38,875 nt of DNA, from NCBI GenBank assembly GCA_015039365.1, contig WION01000499.1:1-38875 (forward strand), in the 5' to 3' direction. The position numbers and the translations under genes were made by a program. The notes below the pieces were generated by a model, which saw nothing but the letters and a program-made list of their open reading frames with translations, did not search any database and was not told where the DNA came from. This DNA is from Amanita rubescens (lineage: Eukaryota; Basidiomycota; Agaricomycetes; Agaricales; Amanitaceae). How positions within the stretch are numbered: position 1 is the first letter of the stretch; each line of letters starts with the position of its first letter. Of this stretch, positions 21,260-33,148 are shown one piece after another.

Positions 21260-23281
21260 ATGTCCACGCCCACCACACCGCGCGGGAAGTCCTCCGCTCC
21301 TTCAACACCAGCTGCGCGCCTGCCTACAACTCATATTATTCAATCTTCTCCACACTATACTACAACGCGCAGACATTCTTTGTACGGTGTTGAGGATAGA
21401 GTGATCATCGATCCCGGTTCTAAGATATGGAAAGTCGGCTTCAGTGGCGAAGGTCGTCCCAGAGACGTGTTCTATCCCTGCGGACCGAACGGAGGTTCCC
21501 TTTGGTGCTTGAAACGCGCCTCTGATCTCGTGGTACAAGCAGAAGAAGATAAATTATTGGAAGTGCGACTGCAAAAAGCACTCAGATCCGTTTTTCACGA
21601 GTGAGTAGACCACAGGCTTTGGTATGAAGCCGTCTTGACGGCTCGTCAAAAAAAGCTCACTTCTAACAGATCCCAAGGCAAGAAAAGTAATCCTCGTGGA
21701 ACATCCTTTACTGCCAATTTATATCAAGGACCTTATTGCTCGCATACTCTTTGAAAATCACGTCTGTTTGGCAACGATCTACTGTGTGCTTGCCCGGCTC
21801 AACGATGTCATAGGTGCCCTCTATTTCTTTTGCTTCGAGTCATCTTCTCTCCCTATTTGCGGTGGGACGAATAACGGGCCTCGTCCTGGACTGCGGACAT
21901 CTTGAATCCGTCGCTTTACCCGTTCGTGCATTCCCTTATCTCCCTCGTTTTACCCTCATACATACGTAGATTTTTGCCGCAAGACCTTTATATCCGCATC
22001 TGCGCACGACGCCCATGGCAGGGGCGGAACTGACATCGCATTTACGCGCCCTGCTTCTCACATTCGGTACCTACCTACCACCTCCAGCGACTCTGAGTTC
22101 CGCCGCCAATATTCCGGCTGCAAGCCGCGCAACGCGTGTTCCTCAAGAAATTCTGACAGATACACTCGTGGAAGAAATCAAGACACGCTGTTGTTTTGTT
22201 GGTCATGCGCTGGACGTGTCGGATGCCGATTTCCGTGATATGACGCCTCTTGTGGAGAGCTCATCAGAAGCTCCGAGCGATGGCGTGCCATCTGAGTCTG
22301 GACTGGAAAGCACGACGTCATCGCAGACAGAGGCCGAGTCCGAGTTTTCTGAAGCGAGTGGGCCGGACCTGTCTCCATCTCCTAGTGTTGAACCTGGCGA
22401 AAACTACCTGCAGGCGATGTCGTCCATCTATAGACGGCACTCGACCGCGACCGATCTGCAAATGCGAGTTGTTCCTCCGCCGTCTGAGCAAACTGGCACG
22501 GGATTAGGTACATTAATCATTCCTGGATGGATCCGCGAGCGCACAGCCGAAGTGCTGTTTGAGGGGGGTGATATCGATGAGAGCAGCGTCGCGGAAGTAA
22601 TTCTTGATTCATTGCTTAGGGTCCGTAATCCTCAGTGGCTGGCGAATGCTTTTTTTATCGTTCCATTTTTAGGTCCCTATTGACTTGAGAAAAAAGATGG
22701 CATCGTCCATTCTTGTCGTGGGAGGTACAGCGATGCTTCCTGGCTTCATAATGCGACTGCAGAAGGAAATGATTCGCACTGTTGCGGCTGTACCAGATCT
22801 GAAGAGGCACCCTACACGGCCGAACCGACCGCTTCCACCTCAATATGACAAATATGCACCGTTACGACCTCTGATACCATATTTCGCTATCCTTAATAAT
22901 CCTTCTCCGCCGCCTGCGGTGACCGCGAGGGCTAGTGCTAATGCAGGAAAAGCTCCATCCTTCAGCCCAGCCACGATGGCTTGGGTGGGAGGATCGCTAG
23001 CTGGGTCAGTGTGGCTACTCATCCATTATTCATAAGATTGATGTCAGTTCAAAAGAGCACTCAAAACAGGCGGAGCCGAAGTTGCCCGAGAAAGCTGGGA
23101 TGAGGCGGTTATCCAGCCGCCCCCAGCGGACGACGATAGCATGGATCTGGATTTAGAGACCAAAAAGAAAGATATTATACCCGATTGGACGAGAACGCCA
23201 TTATCGATGGGCGCGCCACCTGCGCGACCAGTTCATCATCCACCAACTGTACCACCAACGCCGCACGTGGTGGGTGCATAA
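21260..23281 (+). CDS. Actin-related protein, Arp10-like (dynactin pointed-end type)
   Basis: Six exons (21260-21600, 21656-21761, 21814-21921, 21970-22620, 22673-23004, 23056-23281) sum to 587 residues in phase. Actin-fold signatures are the phosphate-1-like VIIDPGSKIWKVGFSGEGRP, the phosphate-2-like ITGLVLDCGHLESVALP, and ILVVGGTAMLPGF in the adenosine region, all degenerate compared with actin. A long Ser/Glu-rich insert (about residues 260-330) and a Pro-rich tail extend it well beyond actin's ~375 residues. The pattern fits the fungal Arp10/Arp11 group, which caps the pointed end of the dynactin filament. A divergent Arp of another class cannot be excluded. It converges on the PX-PB1 gene with 119 bp between stops. 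Confidence 0.78.
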
Positions 23282-23400
23282 ACGTAGATGTAATTTCATT
23301 TACTGTATTAAAGCACGAAACTCGAAATTACATTAAAAGAAGCCACGGATTGAAGGCATAGTGGCCAAAAAGTGAATGTGAAATGTCATTTTTAAGAAAT

Positions 23401-25672
23401 TCACGTAGTAGTTTCTAGAATACGAAGCGTAAGCTTGCCACCGTCATAAGAGGTAACGACACTATCCCAGTTGCGTTGTGAACTGATAAATTCCATGTGT
23501 TCGACTGAGGAAACCGAGCTGGAGCGACTTCTACCCCTGCTCGTACGGCGGCGGATCGGGTTCGTTAGAGCGATGGTGAAGGACTTGGATAAAGGGAGTC
23601 CTTCCTGGATAACGAACTTGTCATACAGACGTTCCCTTAGTTCTCCGTAACTGATAGTTCTAGACACCCGAAGGGCGACGATGGACTGATTGAGAGCTGC
23701 CTTGATCGAGATCATACCATCTGGCACGATGGAAGACACCATGCTGAGTTCAGACATTGAAATAGGATCCGAAGCCGTCGAAAAAGTAGGTGACGGGGGT
23801 GTAGGAGGGAAAAAGCTAGGGAGGGGAACTTCGCATGGAGACGTCGGCGTTGGCGTGTCGCGATAACCGAGCGGTGGTGCTTCTGGCCTGCAATCCAGCA
23901 GCGATTCGCAGAAGGAAATAGGCCGCGGGAAAGAATCCCTTTTTCCTGTCCCGAGCGCCGACTCAATTTCTGAGCCGTTTTCGTCTTCTGGGTCAGTCCA
24001 CATCTCATAGTCGGATAGAGTGACGGCTTGGGAGAGACGAGACTTGGGGATGGAGGGGGTTATCGGGCTCGCTGGAAGTGACCGCGAAAGTCGTCGGCTT
24101 CGTATGATGGCCTCTGAAGAGTCGGTAGTCATGAAAGTGACGACTGATGTACGATTGAAATCTTGGTTTTGTTGCGGAGGTAACGATAACTTGAGGCCTT
24201 CCAAGTACGTTGTAGCAGAATCTGTTGTGGCCCAGGATTCGCGCACTGGTGGACAGCCTAAAAGAACGGTGGTGGTAAGTATAGGTTTGGTTGAGGGAAA
24301 GGAAAACACCTACGAAGTTCCTCTTCAGGTTGATCTTGCTCTAGAACAGTTTCGAGCTCTGACGTCGTTGGAGAGAGCGGTGGGCTACCATAATCCTGAT
24401 AATGATACTGTTTGTTGAGCTGCAAATTGGCAGCGGAACTTTTTCGCCTTCTCTTGGCTGCGAGCGATGTCATCATGGCCAGTGCATCAGCCTTGACGTC
24501 AATTTCACCATCTTCCGGAAGCACCTCGAGTAAGGAATGGGGTCGTTCGTTCGGATTAGTTTCAACTTGGTGTTGAGGGTTGTGTCCAAATGTGACGGGA
24601 ACTTCGTCGACAATACCGGGCACGCTGGCAAGCGTACCTGCATCGGAACTTCTGTCTGATGCAGATGAAGAAGAATCTGTAGAGGCTGTAGAGACGGCGC
24701 GTGGACGCGATGGGCGACTGAAGAATGAACTTATGGAGTGGTCATGTTGATGTCTGCTCGGATAGTATTTTGATCTCAGCATATCTGGCGTTGTAAGTGG
24801 GCCAGAATGAGTGGACACATCCGAGGTGGTCCTAGTACGAAACCTCGGGGAGATGATCGAGGTATCGCGACCTGACCGAATGGAACCCTCTCTGGAGAAA
24901 AGACTGGCACTCGAAGAGGTAAAATATGCAGAGATGACGCTCCGCGCTGAGCTTGTAGACTCGCGTTTGTGTGAGTTCTCGTAGAGATCGAAATCGCGCC
25001 GCCAGTAACCAAAGAAATCAGTTGTGACTTGGCTTTCGCGAATTTCATGGAGGAGAGCAGGCAGATCTTCCTGATACAGGGCTTCCACCAAAGCTCTGAG
25101 CTCGGCGTTGCGTTGATTGATGAGTGCTTGGCTGGCTCGAAACACTGTACCCTTTTTTGTTAGCCGAGGTAGATATTGGTGAACGTCCTGAGCCACAGAA
25201 TCGGGATGCGGGCCCGGAGGTAGAGACTCGAAAGAGGCAGCACGGTCTTGCAGATAGAGACCGTTCTTCTTTACGCCCTTACCGCGGAGAAGGCGCTGTT
25301 TCTTTTCTCTCGCGAGACGTTTATACTCTTGTTCAAGAGCATCTTGGAACCATAGACAGTCTTCCCATCGACGCCATATTGTGTAGTCTGAAAGAGACAT
25401 GGTGGTGGATGTGGACATTCTATCGCTACGGTCGGCTGCGCTAATGCGCATGCCATAGCTATAGCTGTGGCCTACGTGCGGGTTAATGGGACGACAAATC
25501 AGGGTCGCAAGTCCAAGTACCTTGCTTTGTTGGCTCCAAGAATTCAATCGTGAATCTAGTAGGTGCCGCCATATATACTGCTCGTTTGTAAGACTGGAGG
25601 GGACTGGTTTAGGATGGCTTGGAGGCGATAGTGTCTACTCACATCCGGGGCGTAGGGATCTTCGCCGCCCAT
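23401..25672 (-). CDS. PX-PB1 domain protein
   Basis: Three exons (25672-25643, 25577-24314, 24257-23401) give 716 residues in phase. A PX phosphoinositide-binding domain is suggested at roughly 35-170, with TIWRRWEDCLWFQDALEQEY and the Pro-rich SLPPGPHPDS loop. A long Ser-rich disordered middle follows (TSSSASLFSREGSI, STDSSSSASD). The C-terminal ~100 residues look like a PB1 domain (SIKAALNQSIVALRVSRTIS, KLTLRILE). PX plus PB1 is the C-terminal layout of fungal Bem1/Scd2 polarity scaffolds, but no SH3 domain is seen here, so orthology is not claimed. Intron 1 has GTGAGT and CAG sites. The donor of intron 2 is GTAGGT. Confidence 0.82.
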
Positions 25673-26281
25673 CTGTTCCAAAAGGATGAGCGGGCGACGC
25701 GAACACAGTAATGTACACTCACAGCGCTGATAGCAAAGTCTGATGTCAACATCCTTCGTGTAAGAAAGAGAGAGAGGTGGGATGAAGGCTATGCCCAGCA
25801 GCAACTAGATAACTGGCTTCAGCCGGAATTAATCCAAAAAACGTAACTTGAAGGAGACAGACGCTACCTTGGGTAAAGCTCGTCCAAGCAGAAGAGGAAA
25901 AAAAACACGGGAATCACAGAAACGGGTCGAGTGCAATATATTGGGCGCCATTTCTTATTGTTTCGACTAGGTCCGCAACGCCGCGAAGCAGGGCTTATTG
26001 TGAAGCTCTATCATCCACGTGCCAAGAATTGCTATTCTGGGATATGTCATTCTCAGGTGCATTTTCTCTTGCCTTTGTTTACGTATCGTGACGTGTTCGT
26101 GTTAAGATTAAGTAGGTCTTCTTTTTTGATAGAGCGCGAGAGTGTGCGTTTGGATGACTCGGACGCGTGGACTTGAACGCCGCGGGAAGTTGCGATGGTG
26201 GCGGGGTCACGTGGTATTACGGCAGGAGGAACACGCTGTCCAGGGTAGGCAGAACGCAGGTGCTCAGCATGTACAAGAGAC
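25673..26281. promoter_or_regulatory. Divergent intergenic region with two CACGTG boxes
   Basis: About 610 bp lie between the starts of the PX-PB1 gene (minus) and the membrane coiled-coil gene (plus). Two palindromic CACGTG E-boxes occur at 26016-26021 and 26208-26213, the consensus for bHLH factors. I see no other gene here. Confidence 0.5.
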
Positions 26282-27832
26282 ATGACACAACTCTCAACGC
26301 AACTTCCAAACGATAATATGAGGCGACACACGCAGGGATACGAACAAGCAGTGAGTAATCTCGGAGCGGTACGCAGCATCACTCGAACACGATACTAGCA
26401 GGCTGTTACGGTAGCTGACGAAGATAGCTGGGAAGATGAGCCTTCCTCCGAGGAACAACAGGACTCTCAGGTTACGGATGATGCCAAGCTTAGGTCGCGT
26501 CCGAACACACCACTTGCTTCCACAAGCACACGGAAACGCAGGTCGCACAAGGCGCCTTACGTCGCGTCAGGCAATCGAAAGGGCCTCGTGGCGCCCCCTC
26601 CCCCCAAGCGCAAAGCAGCTCCTACCGCGCCCCGAGAAATACCCACAGATAAAATCATCGATTCCGCCGTCACAGGCGCAGTCTACACTGGGAACTATGT
26701 AATGGATGTACTAGGAACCGGTATGAATCTCATGCGCAAGCCGCTGGGATTCCTGGTATTTATTGCATTGCTCTCGATCTGCATGGGATACATAGCATTC
26801 TATGTGCAGAAAGCTCTTACGCCATTTTGCTTCTTACCGTTCGTCAACCGATCCAAGATGTGCGCTGTTCTGCTGCATCCATTAACCGACACGACGAATC
26901 CTTGGGAGAAACTTATCCAAGTTCAGACCAAGACTTTTGACGAGCTTTTGGACGAGACCGTCGGCGGGTCAAGTCTGTCACTAGAGGTCAAGAAAGCAGA
27001 GATGGCGACAGCAGATCTCATTACGCTCGTCCGACATAGTGATTTTAAAACACGGGATATACTTGCAGCATCGTTAAAGGACTTTGTGGATGACGCGAGG
27101 AAGACGGGACGCGGGTTGCAAAAAATGAGCGCCAAAGTGGCAGGTGCTGTTGACAAGTGAGTTACCCTTCTTTTTTTACACCACATACATTATATAACGA
27201 GCAATAGCATCCTTGCTGTCAATACTTATGCCATGCGTACAATCGAGGAAGCGAGCGAAAAGAAGGCATCCATCTTTGACATTCTCATTCCGCGGTCAAA
27301 CAAGTCTAAAGACGTAGTTGCCAAGACGTTTGCGGATACGATGGGCGTTTTGTCTGCCAACCTGGCAAGGTTGATTTTAGAGGCCGAAAGCAACCTCGCG
27401 AACCTCAACAATTTGGAGGAGCACCTTTCTACGCTTCACGACCTGGTTACGCGTGAGAACATTACGACAGTCAATGCCAGGGACGATTTGCTGTCTGAAT
27501 TGTGGACGGTCTTTGGAGGGAACCGAAAAGAAATGCGAACTTTTCAAGATCATTTAAAATTATTGAAAGACGTTGGTTCATATAGGAAAAAGGCACTTGT
27601 TCATGTGACGGCAGCGCTGGAGACGCTGCGATCGATGAGTGACGATATGGAAGATCTACGAGAGAGGGTGGCAACGCCGGAGTTGGTTGGGCCGAGTTTG
27701 CCGATGGAAGTGCATATACAGAGTATTCAAAATGGGATCTCGCGATTACAAGAAGGGAGGGATAGGGCAAAGAGGATCGAAGCAGATACGGTTCGACGGG
27801 TACTACAGGTTGGCCCAGAAGACGAAGAGTGA
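26282..27832 (+). CDS. Single-pass membrane protein with basic N-terminus and coiled coil, function unknown
   Basis: Three exons (26282-26350, 26402-27156, 27208-27832) give 482 residues in phase. The N-terminal ~130 residues are acidic, then strongly basic (STRKRRSHKAPY, PPPPKRKAAP), resembling a nuclear localisation signal. One transmembrane helix spans about 138-158 (LGFLVFIALLSICMGYIAFY). The remaining ~320 residues are helical and charged, with likely coiled coils (LILEAESNLANLNNLEEHL, LETLRSMSDDMEDLRERV). The order basic signal, one helix, then long coiled coil would suit an inner nuclear membrane or endomembrane protein, but that is inference. I recall similar uncharacterised basidiomycete proteins. 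It converges on MED22 with 12 bp between stop codons. Confidence 0.8.
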
Positions 27833-27844
27833 ATATATTATGTA

Positions 27845-28393
27845 CTATGACAGGAACAACTCGTCGAGTAGAACAGCTACTTTTTTTCGTGCATCATCTC
27901 GCTCAGTTTGAACGACCTTGAGCTCTGCATCTCGCCTATGTGCGATTTGTGCTTCATCTGAGAGAAGAAGTAAGAGTTTCATGGAATGGGTAATGGATAG
28001 CAACGAGTTGGCGGCGCGAACCTGGTTGTGTGGGTCAGGCTGGACAGGAAGAAGAGGGTATTATTACAGACCATGGACTCTGCACGAGACTGAGCTTGAA
28101 AAGCTTCTTGAGCTATTCTGAACTTGTCCTTGTCGGCGATCTGGAGTGGGGTAAGCTCAGGGAGGAGACGAAGAAGAAGAAACTAGACATGCAGAAGCGA
28201 GGGCTACGAGATCAAGCATGCCATCAACGAGGGAGTCAACTTCAGTGTCAACTTTTTTATTCCAATCTTCTTCTATTGAATCTAAATATTGTGCAGAGTT
28301 TTGATCATGAATTGGAAGAGAAACTTGAGAACGAAATAAATTTGCAGTAGGTAAAGCTGAAGGTCGTGAAACGTCGGTGGGTAGATCGGACAT
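27845..28393 (-). CDS. MED22: Mediator complex subunit 22 (Surf5 family)
   Basis: Three exons (28393-28193, 28140-28072, 28021-27845) give 148 residues in phase, normal for this family. Conserved stretches are EEDWNKKVDTEVDSLVDGM, DKDKFRIAQEAFQAQSRAES and RAANSLLSITHSMKLLLLLS, which form the helical bundle of the Mediator head module. The product helps RNA polymerase II initiation. The first intron starts with GC (GCATGT at 28192) rather than GT; family continuity ALAS|IADKDK supports this junction, though a GT donor eleven bases earlier would also be in frame with loss of four residues. It diverges from the GATA gene with 66 bp between start codons. Confidence 0.92.
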
Positions 28394-28459
28394 TGTGGAT
28401 CTCGATTGAATCTCCGATGGTCTCTATTTGAAAACGGGACGGCGATCGAGGGGAGACAA

Positions 28460-30286
28460 ATGGCCTCTGCCCGATTTCCTCCAAATTCAAACGACTTCAA
28501 GCTACCCTCACTCAAAGACCTCAATTTTCCCTACCAATCTGACCCATCGACAAAGCGTACTCGAGTACAATCACGTCCTCCTTATCCACCTCAATACGCC
28601 CCGTACCCTCAACAACAAACTTACCCGGACCAGATCCCCTCCTATCCACATTACCAGTCCCAATACATACCACCACGTCCTTCAATCCATCCATATCCTT
28701 CTCCTGCTTGGAATCTTCATCAGCAACCTCCACCTCCACCCCCTCCTCCTCCGACAACTCACATTCCCCCTCATGCTCTCTCTCATCCGCCTCACGTAGC
28801 CCACCTGCCTCCCGCTCCACTTCCACCCCCACAGCAACAGCAACAGCAACAACAGCACCAACAGCAACCCCAACAGCAGCAACAGCAACAACCTCAACAA
28901 CAGCAACATCAACCCCAACAACAACAACATCACCACTCCTTCTCCAGATCCTCAACTATCGCTTCCGCAGTCGACGACATTGACGATGTAGCTAGAAGTC
29001 CTCAACTCAGAGACGGTCTGATGGTAGAGGCATGTTCTCTCTCTCCTTCCCATCAAAATCCCATCTCATTTTTTTTCATTCAGGTCATCAAACACTGTTC
29101 TTCGCTCTACTCCTTTGCAAAGAACTGCGGTAAGCTAAATGTACCTGCAGACCATCTCGTATCAATATTGTTTCTAGCCCAGTTCCAGACTCTCCCCCAT
29201 GCCCAACCAACCCCATCAGATTTATCAGAAATGTCGCGTCTAGCGTTCCAAGTTGTTCACATGCTAGAGGATTGGAAGCGCCGTAACCTTGCAGACCTTG
29301 AACGCATCAAATTAGACTCGGCCGTGGCCTCGGATGACTCGCGCCCCCCCAAGCGACCATGGGAAGACACGTCGGGTGACGGAGCACAGGAACCCTCAGA
29401 GAGCAACCCCGAGGTAATACGCCAACGCCCAACCCTCGCTTTGCAAACTAACCCGTGTATAGTATAATGTAACAACAACCGAAAAGGTGCAATCAACGGC
29501 AGAACAAGACATGGAGCTTATTCGCACTAAACGCGCGACTAGCACAGCCGGCGGGACCGCCTCCGCTGGGCAGCCGAAGAGCAAATACCGGAAACGAAGC
29601 GTTAGTTTTATTCCCGCACCGCACTGCACACCGCTTATTTCTCTTAGCGTGCCACTCCCCCTGGAAAATGTCATTCGTGCAACATTCGCGAAACTCCTGA
29701 ATGGAGAAGAGGCCCCGACGGTGCAAGAACATTATGCAATGCATGCGGTTTACGTACGTATACTTGCCCTATGTATATCCCGTGCGGTCCTGATCGTGGC
29801 TCAGATTATGCCAAGTTGATGCGCAAGAAGGAGAAGAACGGGAACGGTAGCTCGGAACAGATAAGCCTCGAGGACCTACGCGCATCAGCACGCTCGGGTG
29901 ACTTGGAAAAAACTCGGTCAACAAAGCCATCACGCGCCCAACAGCCAAATGATTCCTCGTCATCCGCGGACAGCGCAAAGCAGACTACGCAGCAGCACCA
30001 GCAGCAGCCCCCTCCTCCGCAACAGCACCATCAGGGTTCATTTCAGATCATGAATTTAGCTCCGGATCCGACTCCGCCTTCTGTTGCACCTGAAGCTAAC
30101 CATGTGCAGCCTAATAATCAACAGGCTATCGTTTCCAACTCTGGTCCCATGACCGTTCCCTGGAATGCATCGGCACCACCACCTGCTACGATACCTCACC
30201 CGGCATCCGCAGGGCGGTATGCTCCAGACCAGTTCCAACACCAATCCTTTATGCGTTCCGTTATTCCTCAAGCATCTCCTCGCTAA
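28460..30286 (+). CDS. GATA-type zinc-finger transcription factor, Pro/Gln-rich
   Basis: Five exons (28460-29029, 29084-29413, 29463-29600, 29648-29753, 29805-30286) give 541 residues in phase. A single GATA finger runs from Cys354 to Cys379 in the form C-x2-C-x18-C-x2-C ([19 protein letters not shown] then CNACGLHYAKL). It is interrupted by an intron within the Gly-Leu-His after the last Cys. The x18 loop is the NsdD/SUB-1 or white-collar type rather than the x17 type of nitrogen regulators. No PAS domain is seen, so an NsdD-like developmental regulator is the closer guess. The N-terminus has a nine-Pro run and long Gln runs. Intron 1 appears to use a GC donor (GCATGT at 29030); a GT donor six bases earlier is possible, and retention would add 18 in-frame residues. 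Confidence 0.88.
28819..28945 (+). repeat. CAG/CAA-rich polyglutamine tract in the GATA factor
   Basis: Interrupted CAG and CAA codons encode several Gln runs separated by Pro and His, just after a Pro-rich stretch. Such tracts are length-variable and common in activation regions. Confidence 0.9.
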
Positions 30287-30589
30287 TGGTTCTCTTTTTT
30301 TTCTTTCTTGCGCGTGCGATGACAAAAGTAATATGTAAATCGCTCTTTTGTTTTTTTAAACACGGGTTGCCTGTATAATGGCTACAGTTTCGCTTTCATA
30401 CTTGTACTCCCATATTTAGTCCCTTCGTCCCTTGCATTCTTGATGGTATCAGCTCGCCTAATTGTACAAATAATTCACGAGGACACGGCTCTGCCAGTTG
30501 CTTTGTCTATCGGTGACGTGCACCCTTGCGGTACACAGGCACCATGCTTGCTTGATTATGTCATCGATCGATGATGTCGCATCGGCGAT
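30287..30589. other. 3' flank of the GATA gene
   Basis: T-rich stretches and no coding signal. It presumably holds the 3' untranslated region of the GATA factor and the left boundary of the second duplicated region. Confidence 0.5.
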
Positions 30590-31955
30590 CCAATCTTGAT
30601 TCAGATACTCGTTCATATGAAACATTTTACTCACTACTACTATTTAGTCGTTATAACCACGAGGCGTCGACATCCACGTTGATGCCTTGCTGCTTCCATA
30701 TCTCCGTCTGTCGATCCTTTCCGTCTTCTTCTCATACTATACTATGGGCCTTTTCGCCATGAGGCGTCGCGCGCAGGCCAGACAGACATCAGCCACCGCG
30801 TGACGATCTGAAACGTAAAGTATGTTGTAGATTGACCAGATCTGAACGAGAGCTAGGGATCGACTGACCCTGTTTATCCCAGATCGCAACCATGTTCGGC
30901 TCCCATTTGAAGCGCGTCCGACGATGCGTTGGAGGAAAATTCGAGCGTGGGCCGGGTTGACGTAGATGCTCTTCTTCCAACCGGTGACTGGGTGCAACGC
31001 GATGCGCCGTGCCGTCTCAACCGGTTCTCGGCAAATAGGCAACCCTGCATTTTACCTGCCTTGGATTTGCTTCATGGCGCCGTGTACCGCGGACAGGCGG
31101 GCCCGCCAGGAGCGCGGTTGCAATTCATAGGCTAGAGGTGACGAGGCTCGTTTTTTACGAGACTTACACGTCGGCGAGAAACATCGGTGTAATTAGGCAA
31201 TTCGACGACTATGCAAAGAATGGAGGAAAACATGAAGAACCGTCCACTTCGTTAAGGCCACCGTTAGGCTGCGGGGAAGGTGCTTCCGAGGTTCAACTGT
31301 TAGCGAATGTCCATCTTGGTCTCGGAACGTCAGCCTTTTCAAGCTTACACACTACGCTGCGCTCTGCGACCAAAAAGAGGATTTTTACCGTCATCTCGAC
31401 ATTTCGCAGAATAACAAGCTTATAGTCCGTCTCTCTGCTGGTCGCTTAGTTTCCGATGCCATGCAACTCAGTTCCAATGGCAGGTGGAAAATGTTTAACC
31501 TTGGAAGCTGCGGCAAACAGCTCTTCTTTCCCAGGTCGGCGGCCAGTCAGCGACCTGTCCGACCTGGTACGGTCCCGACCACCAGGCTGCGGCAAAGTTA
31601 CGTGTGCGTTCAAGCGGGGTACAGCTTGATGAGATTGCTTGCCACTTAGTAGCCCTGCGCAAACTCGTATTATACGCAAGTTGCGCGAGGTGCCGCCACA
31701 GTCCGGCGTGACCGGCGTATCTATCAGTTGTAAGGTAGGAGAGCGACGGTGGCGCACAGGCTGCTGTGCAGCCGGTGCCAATTGGCATACGTTCAAAATG
31801 TTCAAATTTTAATGCACATTGATCATCGCATTATTATTTCATTCGTTGACACTACTTTGGGGTTTCAGACCCTAAAATTTTTTCCTTCGGGACTGAAACG
31901 AGACTCCTTTTAGCACGACAGACGCAACTTCGAAGATGAATAACGCAAATGGCCA
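30590..31955. repeat. Second duplicated block, left copy D1
   Basis: A direct copy of 33965-35965. Shared anchors are a left edge reading actcgttcatatgaaacat, the tract cttgctgcttccatatctcc, the dioxygenase exons in between, a shared attatacgca stretch near 31670 / 35653, and a right end resembling the first codons of the coiled-coil gene (gatgaataac near 31935 / 35953). D1 is shortened by deletions relative to D2. Confidence 0.82.
30640..31590 (-). pseudogene. Decayed copy of the TauD-family dioxygenase
   Basis: Pieces of the intact gene at 34015-35596 are readable on this strand: the exon 2 equivalent (LFAAASKVKHFPPAIGTELH, near 31480-31540), the HPVTGWK-x-YVNP region near 30950-31020, FKWEP near 30895-30910 and a C-terminal ATPR-like end near 30665. 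A deletion joins the RIVG region directly to the FKWEP region. The N-terminal exon is not recognisable. The HxD exon around 31130-31260 is scrambled by indels. The gene is clearly non-functional as a dioxygenase. Confidence 0.8.
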
Positions 31956-33148
31956 AAAAAAAACACCGTCGCTGCGCCACCGCTGCCATATGGCGGTTTG
32001 GGGATGGTTTGAGTTGATCACTGGGTACTGTGGGTATTATTTCAGGAGTACTGCGTCGAACTTTCTGCTAGATATAATGCACCGTAATGCATTAACTGTG
32101 GATGGAGTCCAGATTTGGACATCATCGAGCAAAAAAGAGTAACTCTAATGGGGTGAGTGCGTGAAGATTGTAGATTTGTTTCTCGATAGCCAGGTTCAAG
32201 AAAACCAAGCTGGACAGGCGTTCACCTTGCTAGACACCCCGCAGATTTCGGATGACTGCGCTACTCGTTGCCTTCCGGAAATGCGAGGCAAGTTGCCGAA
32301 TGACAATATCAACTCCTTGTCTCGAACACCAAACCATGACGGTGTTTCCCCCGTTTCCCGTGTAGTAACTACTAGTTGCCATACTATTAACATCGCTCTC
32401 GCACAGTCACGTAAGTGTTCTGCCAGGTGCCCTTCCGACCATCCTTTCCTATTTCATCCTGATCGAATTATTCAGCATCACATCTGTCCAAACGTGTTCA
32501 CTTCGTTGTATTCACTTATTCCCAAAACCTCTGTTCTTAGTACTTACTCTTTCATTTCATGAACCCGGTCAAATGTGCCTTCACCTGACCCTACTGTCTT
32601 CACGTCATAACTATACATCATATTTTTATCCAACCCTAACCCCACTTAGAAAGAGCAATACTTGCCGCTGCTGCTCTGTCTCTTGCCCATTGTTCTTATG
32701 ATACATTTCAACGTCGTTCCACCCCCTTTGATGTGCAACTTGTGTTGCAAATGATACCAAGATGATATCTGTCCTATATGCGAGGCTATAGTCCCCGGCC
32801 TCGGGTCATGCCACGCGAGCGGTGGCCCACACCTCTAAGGACTTACTCGCATTCAAGCTTTCAAGATACTAAGTCCAATAACTTATGGAGATGGAATGAC
32901 ATTGAAACCTTGTACATTTGCGCTACCGTTCAATTCAATTATACCATCCCGACGGATTTCTAATAGTCAACTTCAATGTGCGTCTAACTTGTTGGCCGAT
33001 GCCAAACTCTCCTTTCACGATGGTAAGTCGTACAAGACGTGAGTTCAAATCGATTCCTTCGATGAGCGAGTTACAATCCAGCGCAGCTTTTCATCTTTAC
33101 AAAGATCCGCTTCATCGTTCCGGCCACATCGTACTTCCACCATCCCTG
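31956..33148. other. AT-rich region without a recognised gene
   Basis: Several short frames occur, but none shows a family I know or a convincing exon set. One good intron-like stretch (gtaagtcg at 33021 to cag near 33080) lies just upstream of the crinkler-type remnant and may belong to its leader. Confidence 0.4.

Noticed and set aside
28521..28955. Long minus-strand frame rich in Val, Ala and Glu
   Set aside because: It is the antisense shadow of the Pro/Gln-rich coding repeats of the GATA factor.
30737..31042. Minus-strand frame with HPVTGWK as a separate small gene
   Set aside because: It is a piece of the decayed dioxygenase copy, joined by a deletion to later sequence and ending in unrelated frame.
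32630..32650. Telomere-like caaccctaacccc sequence
   Set aside because: Only about one and a half CCCTAA units with no array, so it is not evidence of a telomere or internal telomeric repeat despite the nearby TERT gene.
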